Origin: VRUE01 sp963805475
Lineage (GTDB): Bacteria; Actinomycetota; Thermoleophilia; Solirubrobacterales; 70-9
Assembly (NCBI GenBank): GCA_963805475.1
Contig: CAWDUO010000010.1
Coordinates: 355,203 to 419,202 of the forward strand
DNA: 64,000 bases
Direction of reading: 5' to 3'
Of this stretch, positions 29,345-37,657 are shown piece by piece (positions within the stretch are counted from its first letter, which is position 1; the number at the start of each line of letters is the position of its first letter). The position numbers and the translations under genes were made by a program. The notes beneath the pieces are model-generated. The model did not search any database. It was not told the origin of the DNA and saw only the letters and a program-made list of their open reading frames with translations.

Positions 29345-30340
29345 TCACGCCCGCCAAAGCGGCTGCGTGCTGCACCGGAACGCGCCGCCGAAGGCCCGGG
29401 AGACCGCGAAGTCGACGTACTCGACCTGGATCCCGCGGCGCTCGAGCTCCTCGCCAACGCGAGGGAAGGCCGGATCGACGACGTAGACGTCGGGCGACAG
29501 CGGCAGGCCGTTGGTGGCCAGCGCCATCGCCGCGGACTCGTCGACCGGGACGATCTCCCAGCCATCGAGGATGCCAGGCATGCCCTCGGGAAAGGCGCCC
29601 TCGAACGCCACCGCCAAGCCATCGCGAACGAGCCCGAGCGCGCAGTCGAGGTGGAGGATGTTGGGCGCCAGCGGCACGAGCTCGACGGTGTAGCCGCGAG
29701 GCGCCAGGAGTTGTGCGAGCCAGCGGGCGCCGAGCGCGGTGGATGCCCGACCGCTCGATCCGACCAGCACGTGCTTTCCGCACACGAGGACGTCCCCTCC
29801 CTCGAGAAACGGCCCCGGGCCGCCGCCGTCCACCTCCAGGGGCACCAGCTCCGGCGTGGGCATGGCGACGTACGTGCAGTCACCCTCGAGGGCTCGCTCG
29901 AGCAGCACCGGCCTGCTCGCCAGGACCTCGTGGCGACGGTGTGGGAAGCGCAGGCTGCCCTCGATTACGACGTCGCCGACCGTGAACCACGGGTCCCTGA
30001 CATAGCCGTTCATGTACCCGGTGGAGCCGCCCGCCTCCTTCTCATGCTCGGTCAGCCGACGGGGGCGAAGCACCTCGACGCCATGTCGCTCGAGCACCGA
30101 GCAAAACGCCTCCCGCTCGGCTTCCCAGGCGCGTTGGCGGTCGGGATCGGCCTCCGCGAGATCCCGCCCGCCGAGTCCCAGGACGTAGGCGCGATCCCCT
30201 CCCGGCAGGATCGACAGCTCCCGGTCCAGCTGCTCCGGGTCCGCCGACCCGAGGTCGGGCGGACGAAACTCGCTCACGGCCAGGACGACCGTGCGCAACG
30301 GCGCGTAGTCGCTCTCCACGAAGATCCTTCGCTCGTCCAT
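29345..30340 (-). CDS. Amidinotransferase/arginine deiminase-superfamily protein (DDAH-like)
   Basis: The 331-residue product has the pentein fold of guanidino-group-modifying enzymes. It shows GYMNGYVRDPWFTVGD, GPFLEGGDVLVCGKHVLVG, the catalytic His in LAPNILHLDCALGLV, and the catalytic Cys in GGAFRCSTQPLWR at the C-terminus. Members hydrolyse or transfer the amidino group (dimethylarginine hydrolase, arginine deiminase, glycine or inosamine amidinotransferases), and sequence alone does not separate them here. I chose the ATG at 30340, preceded by GAGG; the open frame runs further upstream but without coding character. Confidence 0.8.
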   Translation of the reverse strand: MDERRIFVESDYAPLRTVVLAVSEFRPPDLGSADPEQLDRELSILPGGDRAYVLGLGGRDLAEADPDRQRAWEAEREAFCSVLERHGVEVLRPRRLTEHEKEAGGSTGYMNGYVRDPWFTVGDVVIEGSLRFPHRRHEVLASRPVLLERALEGDCTYVAMPTPELVPLEVDGGGPGPFLEGGDVLVCGKHVLVGSSGRASTALGARWLAQLLAPRGYTVELVPLAPNILHLDCALGLVRDGLAVAFEGAFPEGMPGILDGWEIVPVDESAAMALATNGLPLSPDVYVVDPAFPRVGEELERRGIQVEYVDFAVSRAFGGAFRCSTQPLWRA

Positions 30341-30436
30341 GAGGCACCTCGGCAAGTGGCGGCTCGGTCGCGCACCGAACCTACCAGTCCGCGACGCCTC
30401 CGAGACCACCGAGTAAGCCTGTAGGCGCGCACCGAA

Positions 30437-30478
30437 GTCAAGTCGCGAGTTGTGGTGTAACGGGACTCGCGACTTGAC
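30437..30478. repeat. Perfect 13-bp inverted repeat with 16-nt loop
   Basis: GTCAAGTCGCGAG (30437-30449) and CTCGCGACTTGAC (30466-30478) are exact reverse complements. It sits upstream of the minus-strand amidinotransferase gene, so it is not that gene's terminator. It could be part of a small RNA or a dispersed intergenic element. Confidence 0.6.
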
Positions 30479-30486
30479 GCGAGGCG

Positions 30487-30516
30487 GGTGGGTAGGAATC
30501 CACCTGTCCCTTTTTT
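30487..30516 (+). terminator. Intrinsic terminator with T6 tract
   Basis: GGTGGGT (30487-30493) pairs with ATCCACC (30498-30504, one G-U pair) around AGGA. A TTTTTT run follows at 30511-30516. No annotated plus-strand gene lies directly upstream, so a short unannotated transcript may end here. Confidence 0.5.
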
Positions 30517-30586
30517 GCCCTGAACCCCGTGAGTCCCGGTTCGGGCCCTCTGAGTCGCCTATGTATGGCGCTACACTCCGTCCACA

Positions 30587-30820
30587 GTGACCGCCACCGC
30601 CACCATCCGCGTCCCCCGCGAGACGCGCGACCGCCTCGCCGCCCGCGCGCGGGAGCGCGGAGTCTCTCTGTCCGCTCTGCTCACCGAGTTCGCTCGCCGC
30701 GCCGAGCGCGCCGAGGCGCTGCGGTCCGAGCGCGAGGCGACCCGCGCCGAGGCTGGAGACCCCGACGCCCTGGCCGAGATCGGGTTGTGGGAGGCGACGC
30801 TGGATGACGGAGTCGACTGA
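30587..30820 (+). CDS. MazE-like ribbon-helix-helix antitoxin
   Basis: The 77-residue product begins TATATIRVPRETRDRLAARA, a ribbon-helix-helix DNA-binding segment, then has an Ala/Glu/Arg-rich helix and an acidic C-terminal tail that would bind the toxin. A TACACT box lies 9 nt before the GTG. Its stop overlaps the start of the MazF-like gene by 17 nt, the usual antitoxin-first coupling. It is expected to neutralise the toxin and repress the operon. Confidence 0.8.
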   Translation: MTATATIRVPRETRDRLAARARERGVSLSALLTEFARRAERAEALRSEREATRAEAGDPDALAEIGLWEATLDDGVD

Positions 30821-31184
30821 ACCGCACCGCGGCGAGATCTGGCTGGTCTCGCTCGGCGCCTCCCGCCGCGGCGAGCCCGGCAAGAACCGGCCGGCGATCG
30901 TCGTCGGCGTCGATGAGCTGCTCGTCGGCGCCGAGCATGAGCTGATCGTCGTCGTCCCGCTGTCCAGCTCCCTTCCTGACTCGGCATTGAGACCCCGTGT
31001 TGGCTCCGCGGCCGGGATCGATGCGGATTCCGTCGCGATTCCGCGGGCGATTCGCGGGGTGGCTCGCCGCCGCCTCCTGCGACGCCTCGGCGAGGTGAGC
31101 TCCGCGACGCTGACCGAGCTCGAGGCTGCGCTCGCAACGGTGCTCGGCCTCGGTCTGCCGGAGGCGTCTCCGCGTAGCGGCTGA
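30804..31184 (+). CDS. MazF/PemK-type endoribonuclease toxin
   Basis: The 126-residue product opens with HRGEIWLVSLG and has the MazF core strand KNRPAIVVGVDELL, IVVVPLSSSLP and IDADSVAIPRAIRGVARRRLLRRLGEVS. It is the length of MazF toxins that cleave mRNA at short sequence motifs. The overlapping upstream gene is the cognate antitoxin. The C-terminal tail is Ser/Gly-rich. Confidence 0.88.
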   Translation: MTESTEPHRGEIWLVSLGASRRGEPGKNRPAIVVGVDELLVGAEHELIVVVPLSSSLPDSALRPRVGSAAGIDADSVAIPRAIRGVARRRLLRRLGEVSSATLTELEAALATVLGLGLPEASPRSG

Positions 31185-31210
31185 TCCCGGTCGGTCGTCG
31201 GCCTACGGCC

Positions 31211-31345
31211 CTATGCGACCGGGGAGTACTGCCGCCCTTTCTTCTTCACGCGGCCTTCCTTCTCGAGGCCGCCGAGCACGCGCGTTCCGATCGATGAGCT
31301 CGCAGGAATGTGGCGGCGGGAGATCCTTCGATTTCGGAGGGGGAG
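31211..31345 (-). pseudogene. C-terminal remnant of a winged-helix protein
   Basis: On the minus strand the end of this stretch translates as IGTRVLGGLEKEGRVKKKG then RQYSPVA and a stop, which looks like the wing of a small DNA-binding protein. Just upstream, in another frame, IGVSPSEIEGSPAATF could be its helix-turn-helix. No intact start or continuous frame remains. It is probably decayed and lies between two toxin-antitoxin modules. Confidence 0.35.
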
Positions 31346-31400
31346 ACGCCTATCCGGTCGCCCTCGAGACTGCCACGGCGGGAATGAGCACAGAAGATGC

Positions 31401-31406
31401 TACTTT
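31401..31406 (+). promoter_or_regulatory. -10 box (TACTTT) of the Phd/VapB-like gene
   Basis: TACTTT ends 7 nt before the ATG at 31414. The short palindrome ATGTACAT (31408-31415) overlaps the start and could be an autoregulatory site. Confidence 0.45.
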
Positions 31407-31413
31407 TATGTAC

Positions 31414-31686
31414 ATGTCCGAGTCGGTCGGTGTTGCGGAGCTGCGGCAGAACCTGAGCGTCTATCTGCGCCGGGTGAGTGGTGGGGAGCGGCTGCTTGTC
31501 ACCGATCGCAACCGGCCGGTTGCCGAGTTGGGCCCCGCGCCCAGCACCGGCCCGGACCTCGACCGCTTGATCGCCGAGGGGCGGGTCTCGCCTCCAGTGC
31601 GATCCGCCTTGCCGGGGCCGCTGGAGCTGACGGGCGACCCACGGGCTTTGAGCCGCGCGCTTGACGAAATCCGCGGCGACCGCTGA
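31414..31686 (+). CDS. Phd/YefM-type antitoxin
   Basis: The 90-residue product begins SVGVAELRQNLSVYLRRVSGG and has ERLLVTDRNRPVAELGP, the standard Phd/YefM DNA-binding and dimerisation domain. The C-terminal half (LDEIRGDR at the end) would wrap the toxin. The ATG at 31414 fits the -10 box; an ATG at 31408 is also in frame. The PIN toxin follows after 3 nt. Confidence 0.85.
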   Translation: MSESVGVAELRQNLSVYLRRVSGGERLLVTDRNRPVAELGPAPSTGPDLDRLIAEGRVSPPVRSALPGPLELTGDPRALSRALDEIRGDR

Positions 31687-31689
31687 GCC

Positions 31690-32103
31690 GTGGCCGTCTT
31701 CTACGCGGATGCCTCGGCGCTGGTCAAGCTCGTCCGCGACGAGGCGGAGTCGGAGGCGCTGCGCGCTTTCCTGGCCGATGCGGATTTGGTCAGCAGCGAG
31801 CTGGTTCTGACCGAGATTCCTCGTGCGGTGCGCCGTGCCGTCGCGCTGGATCCCGCCCTACGGCTCGACCTGCTGCTCGAACGCGCCGCCGAGCTGATCG
31901 ACGCGCTTGCGCTGCGTCCGCTCGATCGGGCTTTGCTGAAAGGCGCAGGGGCGCTTGCCGAGCCCTCCCTGCGCGCCCTCGACGCGATCCATGTCGCGTC
32001 CGCGGTCGCCCTCGATCCGATCGAGGCCTTCGTTACCTACGACGAGCGCCAGGCCGCCGCCGCCCGGCTCGCCGGCCTGCGCACCGTGGCGCCGGGGGCG
32101 TGA
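31690..32103 (+). CDS. VapC-type PIN-domain toxin
   Basis: The 137-residue product begins VFYADASALVKLVRDEAE, giving the first acidic residue of the PIN nuclease site. It has LVLTEIPRAVRR (conserved Glu), LRALDAIHVASAVAL (conserved Asp) and AFVTYDERQ. It is an Mg-dependent RNase that cleaves tRNA or rRNA in related systems. The GTG start lies 3 nt after the antitoxin stop. Confidence 0.9.
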   Translation: MAVFYADASALVKLVRDEAESEALRAFLADADLVSSELVLTEIPRAVRRAVALDPALRLDLLLERAAELIDALALRPLDRALLKGAGALAEPSLRALDAIHVASAVALDPIEAFVTYDERQAAAARLAGLRTVAPGA

Positions 32104-32118
32104 CGTCGGCGTGTAGAC

Positions 32119-33375
32119 CTACGCCGACAGCTTGACCGGCAGGGATTTGAGCTGGTTGAGGAAGGCTGACTCGACGAAGGTCGGCTTCGTCGCCAGCTCC
32201 ATGTCCGGGTAGCGGGCCAGCGTCTCCTCGAGCAGGATCTTCAGCTCCAGCCGCGCCAGGGCGGTGCCGAGGCAGAAGTGCCGGCCGCCGGCGCCGAAGG
32301 CCTGGTGCTCGGGGTTGCGCAGGACGTCGAAGCGGTCCGGGTCCTCGTAGCGCGTCTCGTCGCGGTTGGAGGACGCGTACCACATCACCACCTTCTCGCC
32401 CTGCTTGATCTCCTGCCCGTTCAGCTCCGTGTCTTTGGTCGCCGTGCGGCGGAAGTGGGCGAAGGCGGGGAACATCCGCAGCGCCTCCTCGACCGCGCCG
32501 GGGATCAACGAGGGGTCCTCGACGAGCAGCCGGCGCTGGTCGGGGTTTTCGATCAGCGCCCGCATCGCGCTCGAGTAGGTCGAGCGGGTGCTGTCGTTGC
32601 CGGCGGCGACGAGCAGGAAGAAGCCCATCACGATCTCGTGTTCCTCGAGCTTCTCGCCGTCGATCTCGGCGTGCACGAGGACGCTCGTCAGGTCGTCGGT
32701 CGGGTTCTCGCGCCGCTCGGCGATCAGCGCGCCGCAGCGGGCGAAGATCTGCTCGATCGCCTTCTGGATCGTCGCTTCGACGTCGTCGGTCGAAGGGCTG
32801 TAGTCGGGGTCGCTGGCCGCCAGCGCCATGTTCATCAGCTCCGCCCAGGCGCCGTCGTCCTCCTCGGGGATGCCCATGAAGCTGCCGATCACGCGGGAGA
32901 CGACCGGCTGGGCGACGTCGGTGACCAGGTCGCAGGTCTCGCGCCCGTCGAGGCGGTCGAGCGCGCGGACGGCGATCTCGCGGATCGCCTCCTCGTGGGC
33001 GGCGATCCGCTTCGGCGTGAAGCCCATCTGGAAGAGCGCCTTGATCCGGTCGTGCTTGGGGGGGTCCATGCCGATGAACATCGCCCGCGCGAGCTCGATC
33101 GGGAAGACCTCGTCGATCGCGACGACGCCACCGAGTTCGGAGGAGTAGGTCTGCCAGTCGCGGCTGACCGCGTGGACGTCGTCAGCCGTGGTCACCGACC
33201 AGAAGCCTTTCGCCTGCGGCAGCTCGGTCACCTCCGACGTCCAGTGGACGGGGCACTCGCCGCGCATCCGCTTGAACAGCTCCAGCGGCGGGCCGTCGAC
33301 CCAGTGCTCGCGCTCCAGCACGAGCGCGTCCTCGACGTCCCCCTTGCCGTTCGCGATCTCGGTCTGGTCCGCCAT
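32119..33375 (-). CDS. Cytochrome P450 (CYP125/CYP124-like)
   Basis: The 418-residue product has I-helix FFLLVAAGNDSTRST, where Asp replaces the more usual Glu of AGxET. ExxR is in EEALRMFPAF, and the haem loop is FGAGGRHFCLGTALARLE. FIGMDPPKHDRIKALFQMGFTP is typical of the CYP125/CYP124/CYP142 group that hydroxylates steroid or methyl-branched lipid side chains. That substrate class is an inference from family resemblance. I chose the ATG at 33375. The gene ends close to the PIN toxin, convergent. Confidence 0.9.
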   Translation of the reverse strand: MADQTEIANGKGDVEDALVLEREHWVDGPPLELFKRMRGECPVHWTSEVTELPQAKGFWSVTTADDVHAVSRDWQTYSSELGGVVAIDEVFPIELARAMFIGMDPPKHDRIKALFQMGFTPKRIAAHEEAIREIAVRALDRLDGRETCDLVTDVAQPVVSRVIGSFMGIPEEDDGAWAELMNMALAASDPDYSPSTDDVEATIQKAIEQIFARCGALIAERRENPTDDLTSVLVHAEIDGEKLEEHEIVMGFFLLVAAGNDSTRSTYSSAMRALIENPDQRRLLVEDPSLIPGAVEEALRMFPAFAHFRRTATKDTELNGQEIKQGEKVVMWYASSNRDETRYEDPDRFDVLRNPEHQAFGAGGRHFCLGTALARLELKILLEETLARYPDMELATKPTFVESAFLNQLKSLPVKLSA

Positions 33376-33431
33376 CGGCCGCGCATCATACTGGCTGGCT
33401 GGCCAGTCTCGGGGAACCTCTCTCCGCGGGC

Positions 33432-34028
33432 TCAGACCTCGAGCCAGGTCCCGGTCGGGCCGAGGTTGCGGATCGGGGTCTCGCCGACCCGGCTCTCGCA
33501 GCCCCAGGACTCGTGGATGTGGCCGCAGACGGCGAGCCGGGGGCGCTTGGCCTCGATCGCCGCCAGCAGCGCCTCGCTGCCGAAGTGGTTGCCGTCGCCG
33601 GCCTCGTCGCAGTGGCCCTTGGGCGGCGAGTGCAGGACGAGCACGGCGCCCTCGGGACAGGCGGCGAGCTTCGCCGCCGCGGCCTCCTCGTCGAGGTCGA
33701 AGCTCCACTCCCACGGCGTCACCGGCACGCCGCCGCCGAGGCCGTAGAGCTCGACCCCGCCGATCTCCGCGCCGCCGCCGTGCAGGACCGTCGCCGCCTC
33801 CCAGGACGACGCGGCCTCGCGCAGCGCCTCCTCGGTCTCGTTGTTGCCGGGGACGAGCACGGTCGGCTTCTCGATCGCCGCCAGCGCCCCGATCGTCTCC
33901 GCCAGCCCCTCGTGCACCGAGGCGAAGTCGCCCGCGCCGATCACCGCGTCGGCCTCGGCCGACATCTCGACCAGCCGCTCAGCCTGTCCCAGGTCGCGGT
34001 GCAGGTCGCTGAACGCGAGCAGCTTCAC
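33432..34028 (-). CDS. Calcineurin-like metallophosphoesterase
   Basis: The 198-residue product shows all metal-binding motifs: FSDLHRD, VIGAGDFAS, VPGNNETEE, LVLHSPPKGH and VCGHIHESWG. It is a small single-domain phosphoesterase of unknown substrate. The GTG start is preceded at 6 nt by TACCCT, while the gene also overlaps the upstream membrane-protein gene by 50 nt, so it may be transcribed both alone and with it. Confidence 0.85.
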   Translation of the reverse strand: MKLLAFSDLHRDLGQAERLVEMSAEADAVIGAGDFASVHEGLAETIGALAAIEKPTVLVPGNNETEEALREAASSWEAATVLHGGGAEIGGVELYGLGGGVPVTPWEWSFDLDEEAAAAKLAACPEGAVLVLHSPPKGHCDEAGDGNHFGSEALLAAIEAKRPRLAVCGHIHESWGCESRVGETPIRNLGPTGTWLEV

Positions 34029-35949
34029 GCCGCCAGGGTAGCCGGTCGCGCCAGCGCTTCGCCGGCGACTGCTCGGCCTCGATCTGCAGGTCGAAGTAGA
34101 GCAGCGTGCGGCCGATCGCGATGTAGGGGACGAGCAGGGCGAAGACGAGGGCGCCGATGACGTTGATCAGCAGCAGCGAGATGTTGGCGAAGATCAGCGC
34201 GAAGCCGAGCACCGGGCCGGTGGCGACGCCGATCGCCCAGAAGACGGCGGCGACGCGCAGCGTGTACCACCAGCGCCCGCGGACCAGCGCCGAGCTGCCG
34301 CGGAAGGCCGCCCGCACGCTCTTGTCCTCGAACAGGATCTGCTGCTGGAGGAACAGCCAGCCGACGTACTTCCAGGCGGCGAACGGCGCCCCGATGACGG
34401 TGATCAGCATCGCGAACACGGCCAGCGTCGCCAGCAGCTGCGCCCCGACCACGCGGCGGAAGCGCCGCGCCATGCCGCGCCATGCCGCGGTGAAGCCCGC
34501 CTCGCCGTCTTCGACGACCTGGCGTACGGCGACGATCACCGCCGCGGCGACGACCGCCGAGGCGATCGGGCCGCCGATCCCGTTGATTATTTCGCCCAGC
34601 GCGCTGTGCAGGCCGGTGTGGCCGAGCTTGTCGTCGAGCTGGCGCCCGGTGTCGCCGGTCAGCAGCCGGGTCAGCGCGTTGAAGCCGCCGATGATCGGGA
34701 TCGCCGAGAGGCCGATCGGCGCGAAGACCTTCCAGTGGCGCCAGTAGAGGCCGGCGGAGGCGAGCAGCAGCTGGCCGAAGGCGCGGCTGCGCCGCAGCTC
34801 GCCCAGCTCGAGCGGCCGCCAGCGGGTGCGCCAGACGATCAGCAGCCCGAGCAGCAGCAAAGCCGCCGGCACCGCGATCAGCACCCATTCGTCGTCCTGG
34901 GTGTGGTTGAGGAACGAGGTGACGCCGGCGACCGCGCCGCAGAACTCCTTCGTCACCGTCGGCCCGAGGATCGAGCCGGCCGGCAGGTGCGGGCTGGTCG
35001 AGCGGATTTCTTCCATCCAGGTCATCGGCTCGAGCCAGCGCGTCTTCAGCAGCGGTCCGGTCGGCCCGTTGTTGAAGCTCTTCTCCCACTGGCCCCAGCG
35101 GCCTTCGTAGGTGAGCCAGGCGAAGCGGCTGTGCGGGCCGGGGCGGGTCGGGACCTGGATCGGGCGGACGACGAGGCGGCGCAGCGGCGCGCTCGTGTTG
35201 TCGCAGCCCACCCCGGAGCCCTTGCGCCCGTTCTGGATGTAGACCGCCGGTTCGTAGAAGGTCGCGTGCGAGCCGGCGGCCGGGTAGACGACCGGGTGCG
35301 TGCCCTCCTTCTCGACCTTGCCGTCCTCCCACTTGGCCTTCTCGCCGCCGCTGTGCTGGAAGAGGCCGACTTCGGTCGGCCCTTCGCGCAGCGCCTGCGC
35401 CGCGTCGGAGGACTTGAAGACGACCTGCATCCCCTCCCAGTCGCCCTCGTGCAGGTCGTTGAACTGGTTGAAGTACCAGAAGAACCAGTACTGGACGGCA
35501 AGGCCGGGGCGGCCCTGCTGGCGGGCGATGTGGGCGTAGGCGACCGGCGGCGCCTTGCCTTCCTTGCTCAGCTTCTCGAAGTCCCTGGCGTAGACGCAGG
35601 TGTCGCCGAGCGGGCTGCCGGGGAGGTTGAGGTGGAATTTCGGCCCGAGCCCGGCGATGTCGGCGGCGGTGGGGGAGCGCTTGACGAGCGTTTCGTTGCC
35701 GCTGGAGTCCGCTTCGGTCAGCGTCACCGCGGGGTTGCCGAGCACCGTGCCGACGCTCGTCGCCTCGTACTGCTCGCCGCTCGTGTCGCAGATTTCGTCG
35801 CGTTCGCGCACCATCAGGCGCGGCACGTAGGCGTCGATCAGGCGCTGTGCGGCGGACTTGCCCCCGCCTTCGCTCGCCCCGGCGGGCGCCGCCGCGGCGA
35901 GGCACAGCAGCGCGAGCAGCGCGCCCGCGATTGCGATCCGGCGGCCCAT
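33979..35949 (-). CDS. Large exported protein: Vps62-like ectodomain plus multi-helix membrane domain
   Basis: The 656-residue product has a signal peptide (residues 1-26). An extracytoplasmic domain of about 310 residues follows, with VQYWFFWYFNQFNDLHEGDWEGMQ and VYPAAGSHATFYEP. That pattern resembles the Vps62-like family, whose function is poorly known. From about residue 345 there are six or more membrane segments, and the second half resembles Pro-poor DUF-type bundle proteins (AAWRGMARRFRRV, VRAAFRGSSALVRGRWWY). The combination suggests a surface sensor or transport component. TACTTT lies 8 nt before the ATG. Confidence 0.62.
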   Translation of the reverse strand: MGRRIAIAGALLALLCLAAAAPAGASEGGGKSAAQRLIDAYVPRLMVRERDEICDTSGEQYEATSVGTVLGNPAVTLTEADSSGNETLVKRSPTAADIAGLGPKFHLNLPGSPLGDTCVYARDFEKLSKEGKAPPVAYAHIARQQGRPGLAVQYWFFWYFNQFNDLHEGDWEGMQVVFKSSDAAQALREGPTEVGLFQHSGGEKAKWEDGKVEKEGTHPVVYPAAGSHATFYEPAVYIQNGRKGSGVGCDNTSAPLRRLVVRPIQVPTRPGPHSRFAWLTYEGRWGQWEKSFNNGPTGPLLKTRWLEPMTWMEEIRSTSPHLPAGSILGPTVTKEFCGAVAGVTSFLNHTQDDEWVLIAVPAALLLLGLLIVWRTRWRPLELGELRRSRAFGQLLLASAGLYWRHWKVFAPIGLSAIPIIGGFNALTRLLTGDTGRQLDDKLGHTGLHSALGEIINGIGGPIASAVVAAAVIVAVRQVVEDGEAGFTAAWRGMARRFRRVVGAQLLATLAVFAMLITVIGAPFAAWKYVGWLFLQQQILFEDKSVRAAFRGSSALVRGRWWYTLRVAAVFWAIGVATGPVLGFALIFANISLLLINVIGALVFALLVPYIAIGRTLLYFDLQIEAEQSPAKRWRDRLPWRREAARVQRPAPRPGTG

Positions 35950-35980
35950 CGCCGCCCAAAGTACCAGCGTCCAACAGCGC

Positions 35981-36025
35981 CGCGTTCGCCTTTTGTCGGG
36001 CTCCGCCCTACAAAAGGCGAACGCG
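35981..36025 (-). terminator. Long perfect hairpin after the MFS gene
   Basis: CGCGTTCGCCTTTTGT (35981-35996) and ACAAAAGGCGAACGCG (36010-36025) are exact reverse complements. An inner GGGC/GCCC extends the stem. It lies 7 nt beyond the stop of the minus-strand MFS gene. The same arm sequence (GTTCGCC, TTTTGTCG) appears in the hairpin at 24140. Confidence 0.75.
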
Positions 36026-36031
36026 CGCCGT

Positions 36032-37597
36032 TCAGACGGCCGGCCGCTCCTCGGGCTGCTCTTCGACCTGCTCTTCGACTTTGCCCGACGGCATCGCGAC
36101 GAGCGAGACGACGAAGGCGACGACCATCACCGCGGCCATCCCGTAGAAGACCGTGCGCGAGGCGAGGGCGAAGTCGTGGGGGACCGTGGAGAAGAGGACC
36201 TTCGCCTGGTCGCCGGCGCCCTTCGCCAGCCCTTCGCAGGCCGACGCGGCGCCCTGGCTGATGCAGTCGGCCACCTTGTCGGCCGTCGCCTTCGGCACCC
36301 CCTTGGCCGCGAGCGAGGACTCCAGGTTCGACTTGTTCTCGAGGATCAGGACCGAGCCGAGCACGGCCATCCCGAGGCTGGAGCCGAAGTTGCGCACGGT
36401 CTGCGTGATCCCGGTCGCCTCGCCGTAGTGGCTGGCCGCCACCCGGTTGAGCGCGTCCGTGTTGGCCGGGCTGAGCACCAGGCCGACGCCGGCGCCGGCG
36501 ATCACGATGTAGAGCCACTGGTCGGAGACCGAGAGGTCGGGCAGGTGCTTGCCCCAGAGGTAGAAGCCGACCGCCGCCACGGCGCAGCCCACCACCACGG
36601 TCGGCCGCGCCCCGGCCCGGTCGAGGACTTTGCCGCCCCACTGCGAGGCGACCGCGAAGCCGGCGAAGAAGATCAGCAGGTACAGCCCCGTTTCGGAGGC
36701 GCTTTCGCCGAGCGAGATCTGCGCGTACATGCTGGCGAAGAAGAAGAGCGGCACGAACGGGATCATCAGCAGGAAGAGGACCGCGTTGTCGACCGCGAAG
36801 GCGCGGTTGGCGAAGATCCGCACGCGCATCAACGGGTTCGAGGCGCGCAGCTCGTAGGCGACGAAGGCGAGGATCAGGGCGATGCCCGCGGCGATGCAGA
36901 CCCAGGTCGTCGCGCTGCCCCAGCCCCAGACGCTCGACTGCTGGAGGCCGAGCACCGCCAGCCCCATGCCGCCGGTGATCAGCACCGCGCCGCGGTAGTC
37001 GAGCGGCGCCGGGTGCTTCGTGTTGGAGGGCTTGGCGACGGCGGTCAGGATCAGGGCGACGATCGCTACCGGGATGTTGACCCAGAAGATCGCCCGCCAG
37101 GTCCACTCGGTCAGGTAGCCGCCGGCCAGCGGCCCGATCGAGGTGAGGCCGCCGGCGATCGCGAAGAAGATCGCCATCGCGCGGCCCCGCTCGCGCACCG
37201 GGAAGGCGCCGAGGACGATCGCCAGCGCGGCCGGGAACATGATCGCCGCGCCGGCGCCCTGGATCACGCGGAAGACGATCAGCCAGGGCTCGTCGAGCGA
37301 GCCGGAGGGCGTGAAGCCGCAGCAGGCCGAGGCGGTGGCGAAGACGATCACGCCGATCACGACCATCCGCCGGTGGCCGGCGATGTCGGCGAGCCGCCCG
37401 CCGAAGGCGAACAGCGCCGCGAGCGAGAGCAGGTACCCGTTGACGATCCACTGCACCCCGGTCGCCGATAGCGAGAGGTCTTCCTGGATGCTGGGAATCG
37501 CGATCGCGACGATCGTCATGTCGATGAAGGTCATCGAGACGGCGAAGATCATCGCCGCGAGGATCAGCTTCTTGTTGGCGCTGCCGGTGCTTTCCAT
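36032..37597 (-). CDS. DHA2-family MFS drug/proton antiporter (14 helices)
   Basis: The 521-residue product is an EmrB/QacA-type exporter. The first helix has MTFIDMTIVAIAIPSIQEDL, and motif A between helices 2 and 3 is FGGRLADIAGHRR. Motif C-like GGLTSIGPLAGGYLTEW follows, and about 14 membrane segments are seen in all. A loop of roughly 70 residues precedes the last helix, as is common in this family. The C-terminal tail is Glu/Val-rich. Substrate unknown. No TetR/MarR regulator is adjacent. Transcription ends at a strong hairpin. Confidence 0.88.
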   Translation of the reverse strand: MESTGSANKKLILAAMIFAVSMTFIDMTIVAIAIPSIQEDLSLSATGVQWIVNGYLLSLAALFAFGGRLADIAGHRRMVVIGVIVFATASACCGFTPSGSLDEPWLIVFRVIQGAGAAIMFPAALAIVLGAFPVRERGRAMAIFFAIAGGLTSIGPLAGGYLTEWTWRAIFWVNIPVAIVALILTAVAKPSNTKHPAPLDYRGAVLITGGMGLAVLGLQQSSVWGWGSATTWVCIAAGIALILAFVAYELRASNPLMRVRIFANRAFAVDNAVLFLLMIPFVPLFFFASMYAQISLGESASETGLYLLIFFAGFAVASQWGGKVLDRAGARPTVVVGCAVAAVGFYLWGKHLPDLSVSDQWLYIVIAGAGVGLVLSPANTDALNRVAASHYGEATGITQTVRNFGSSLGMAVLGSVLILENKSNLESSLAAKGVPKATADKVADCISQGAASACEGLAKGAGDQAKVLFSTVPHDFALASRTVFYGMAAVMVVAFVVSLVAMPSGKVEEQVEEQPEERPAV

Positions 37598-37657
37598 GGT
37601 TGTGGCGTTTGCCGCGAGGCCGCCGAATCCTCCCTGTTCGATAGGCTGCCGCGGCTC

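Noticed and set aside
30341..30883. Upstream extension of the amidinotransferase reading frame
   Set aside because: The extension runs across an inverted repeat, a terminator and the antitoxin gene. An ATG with RBS at 30340 gives the normal family N-terminus.
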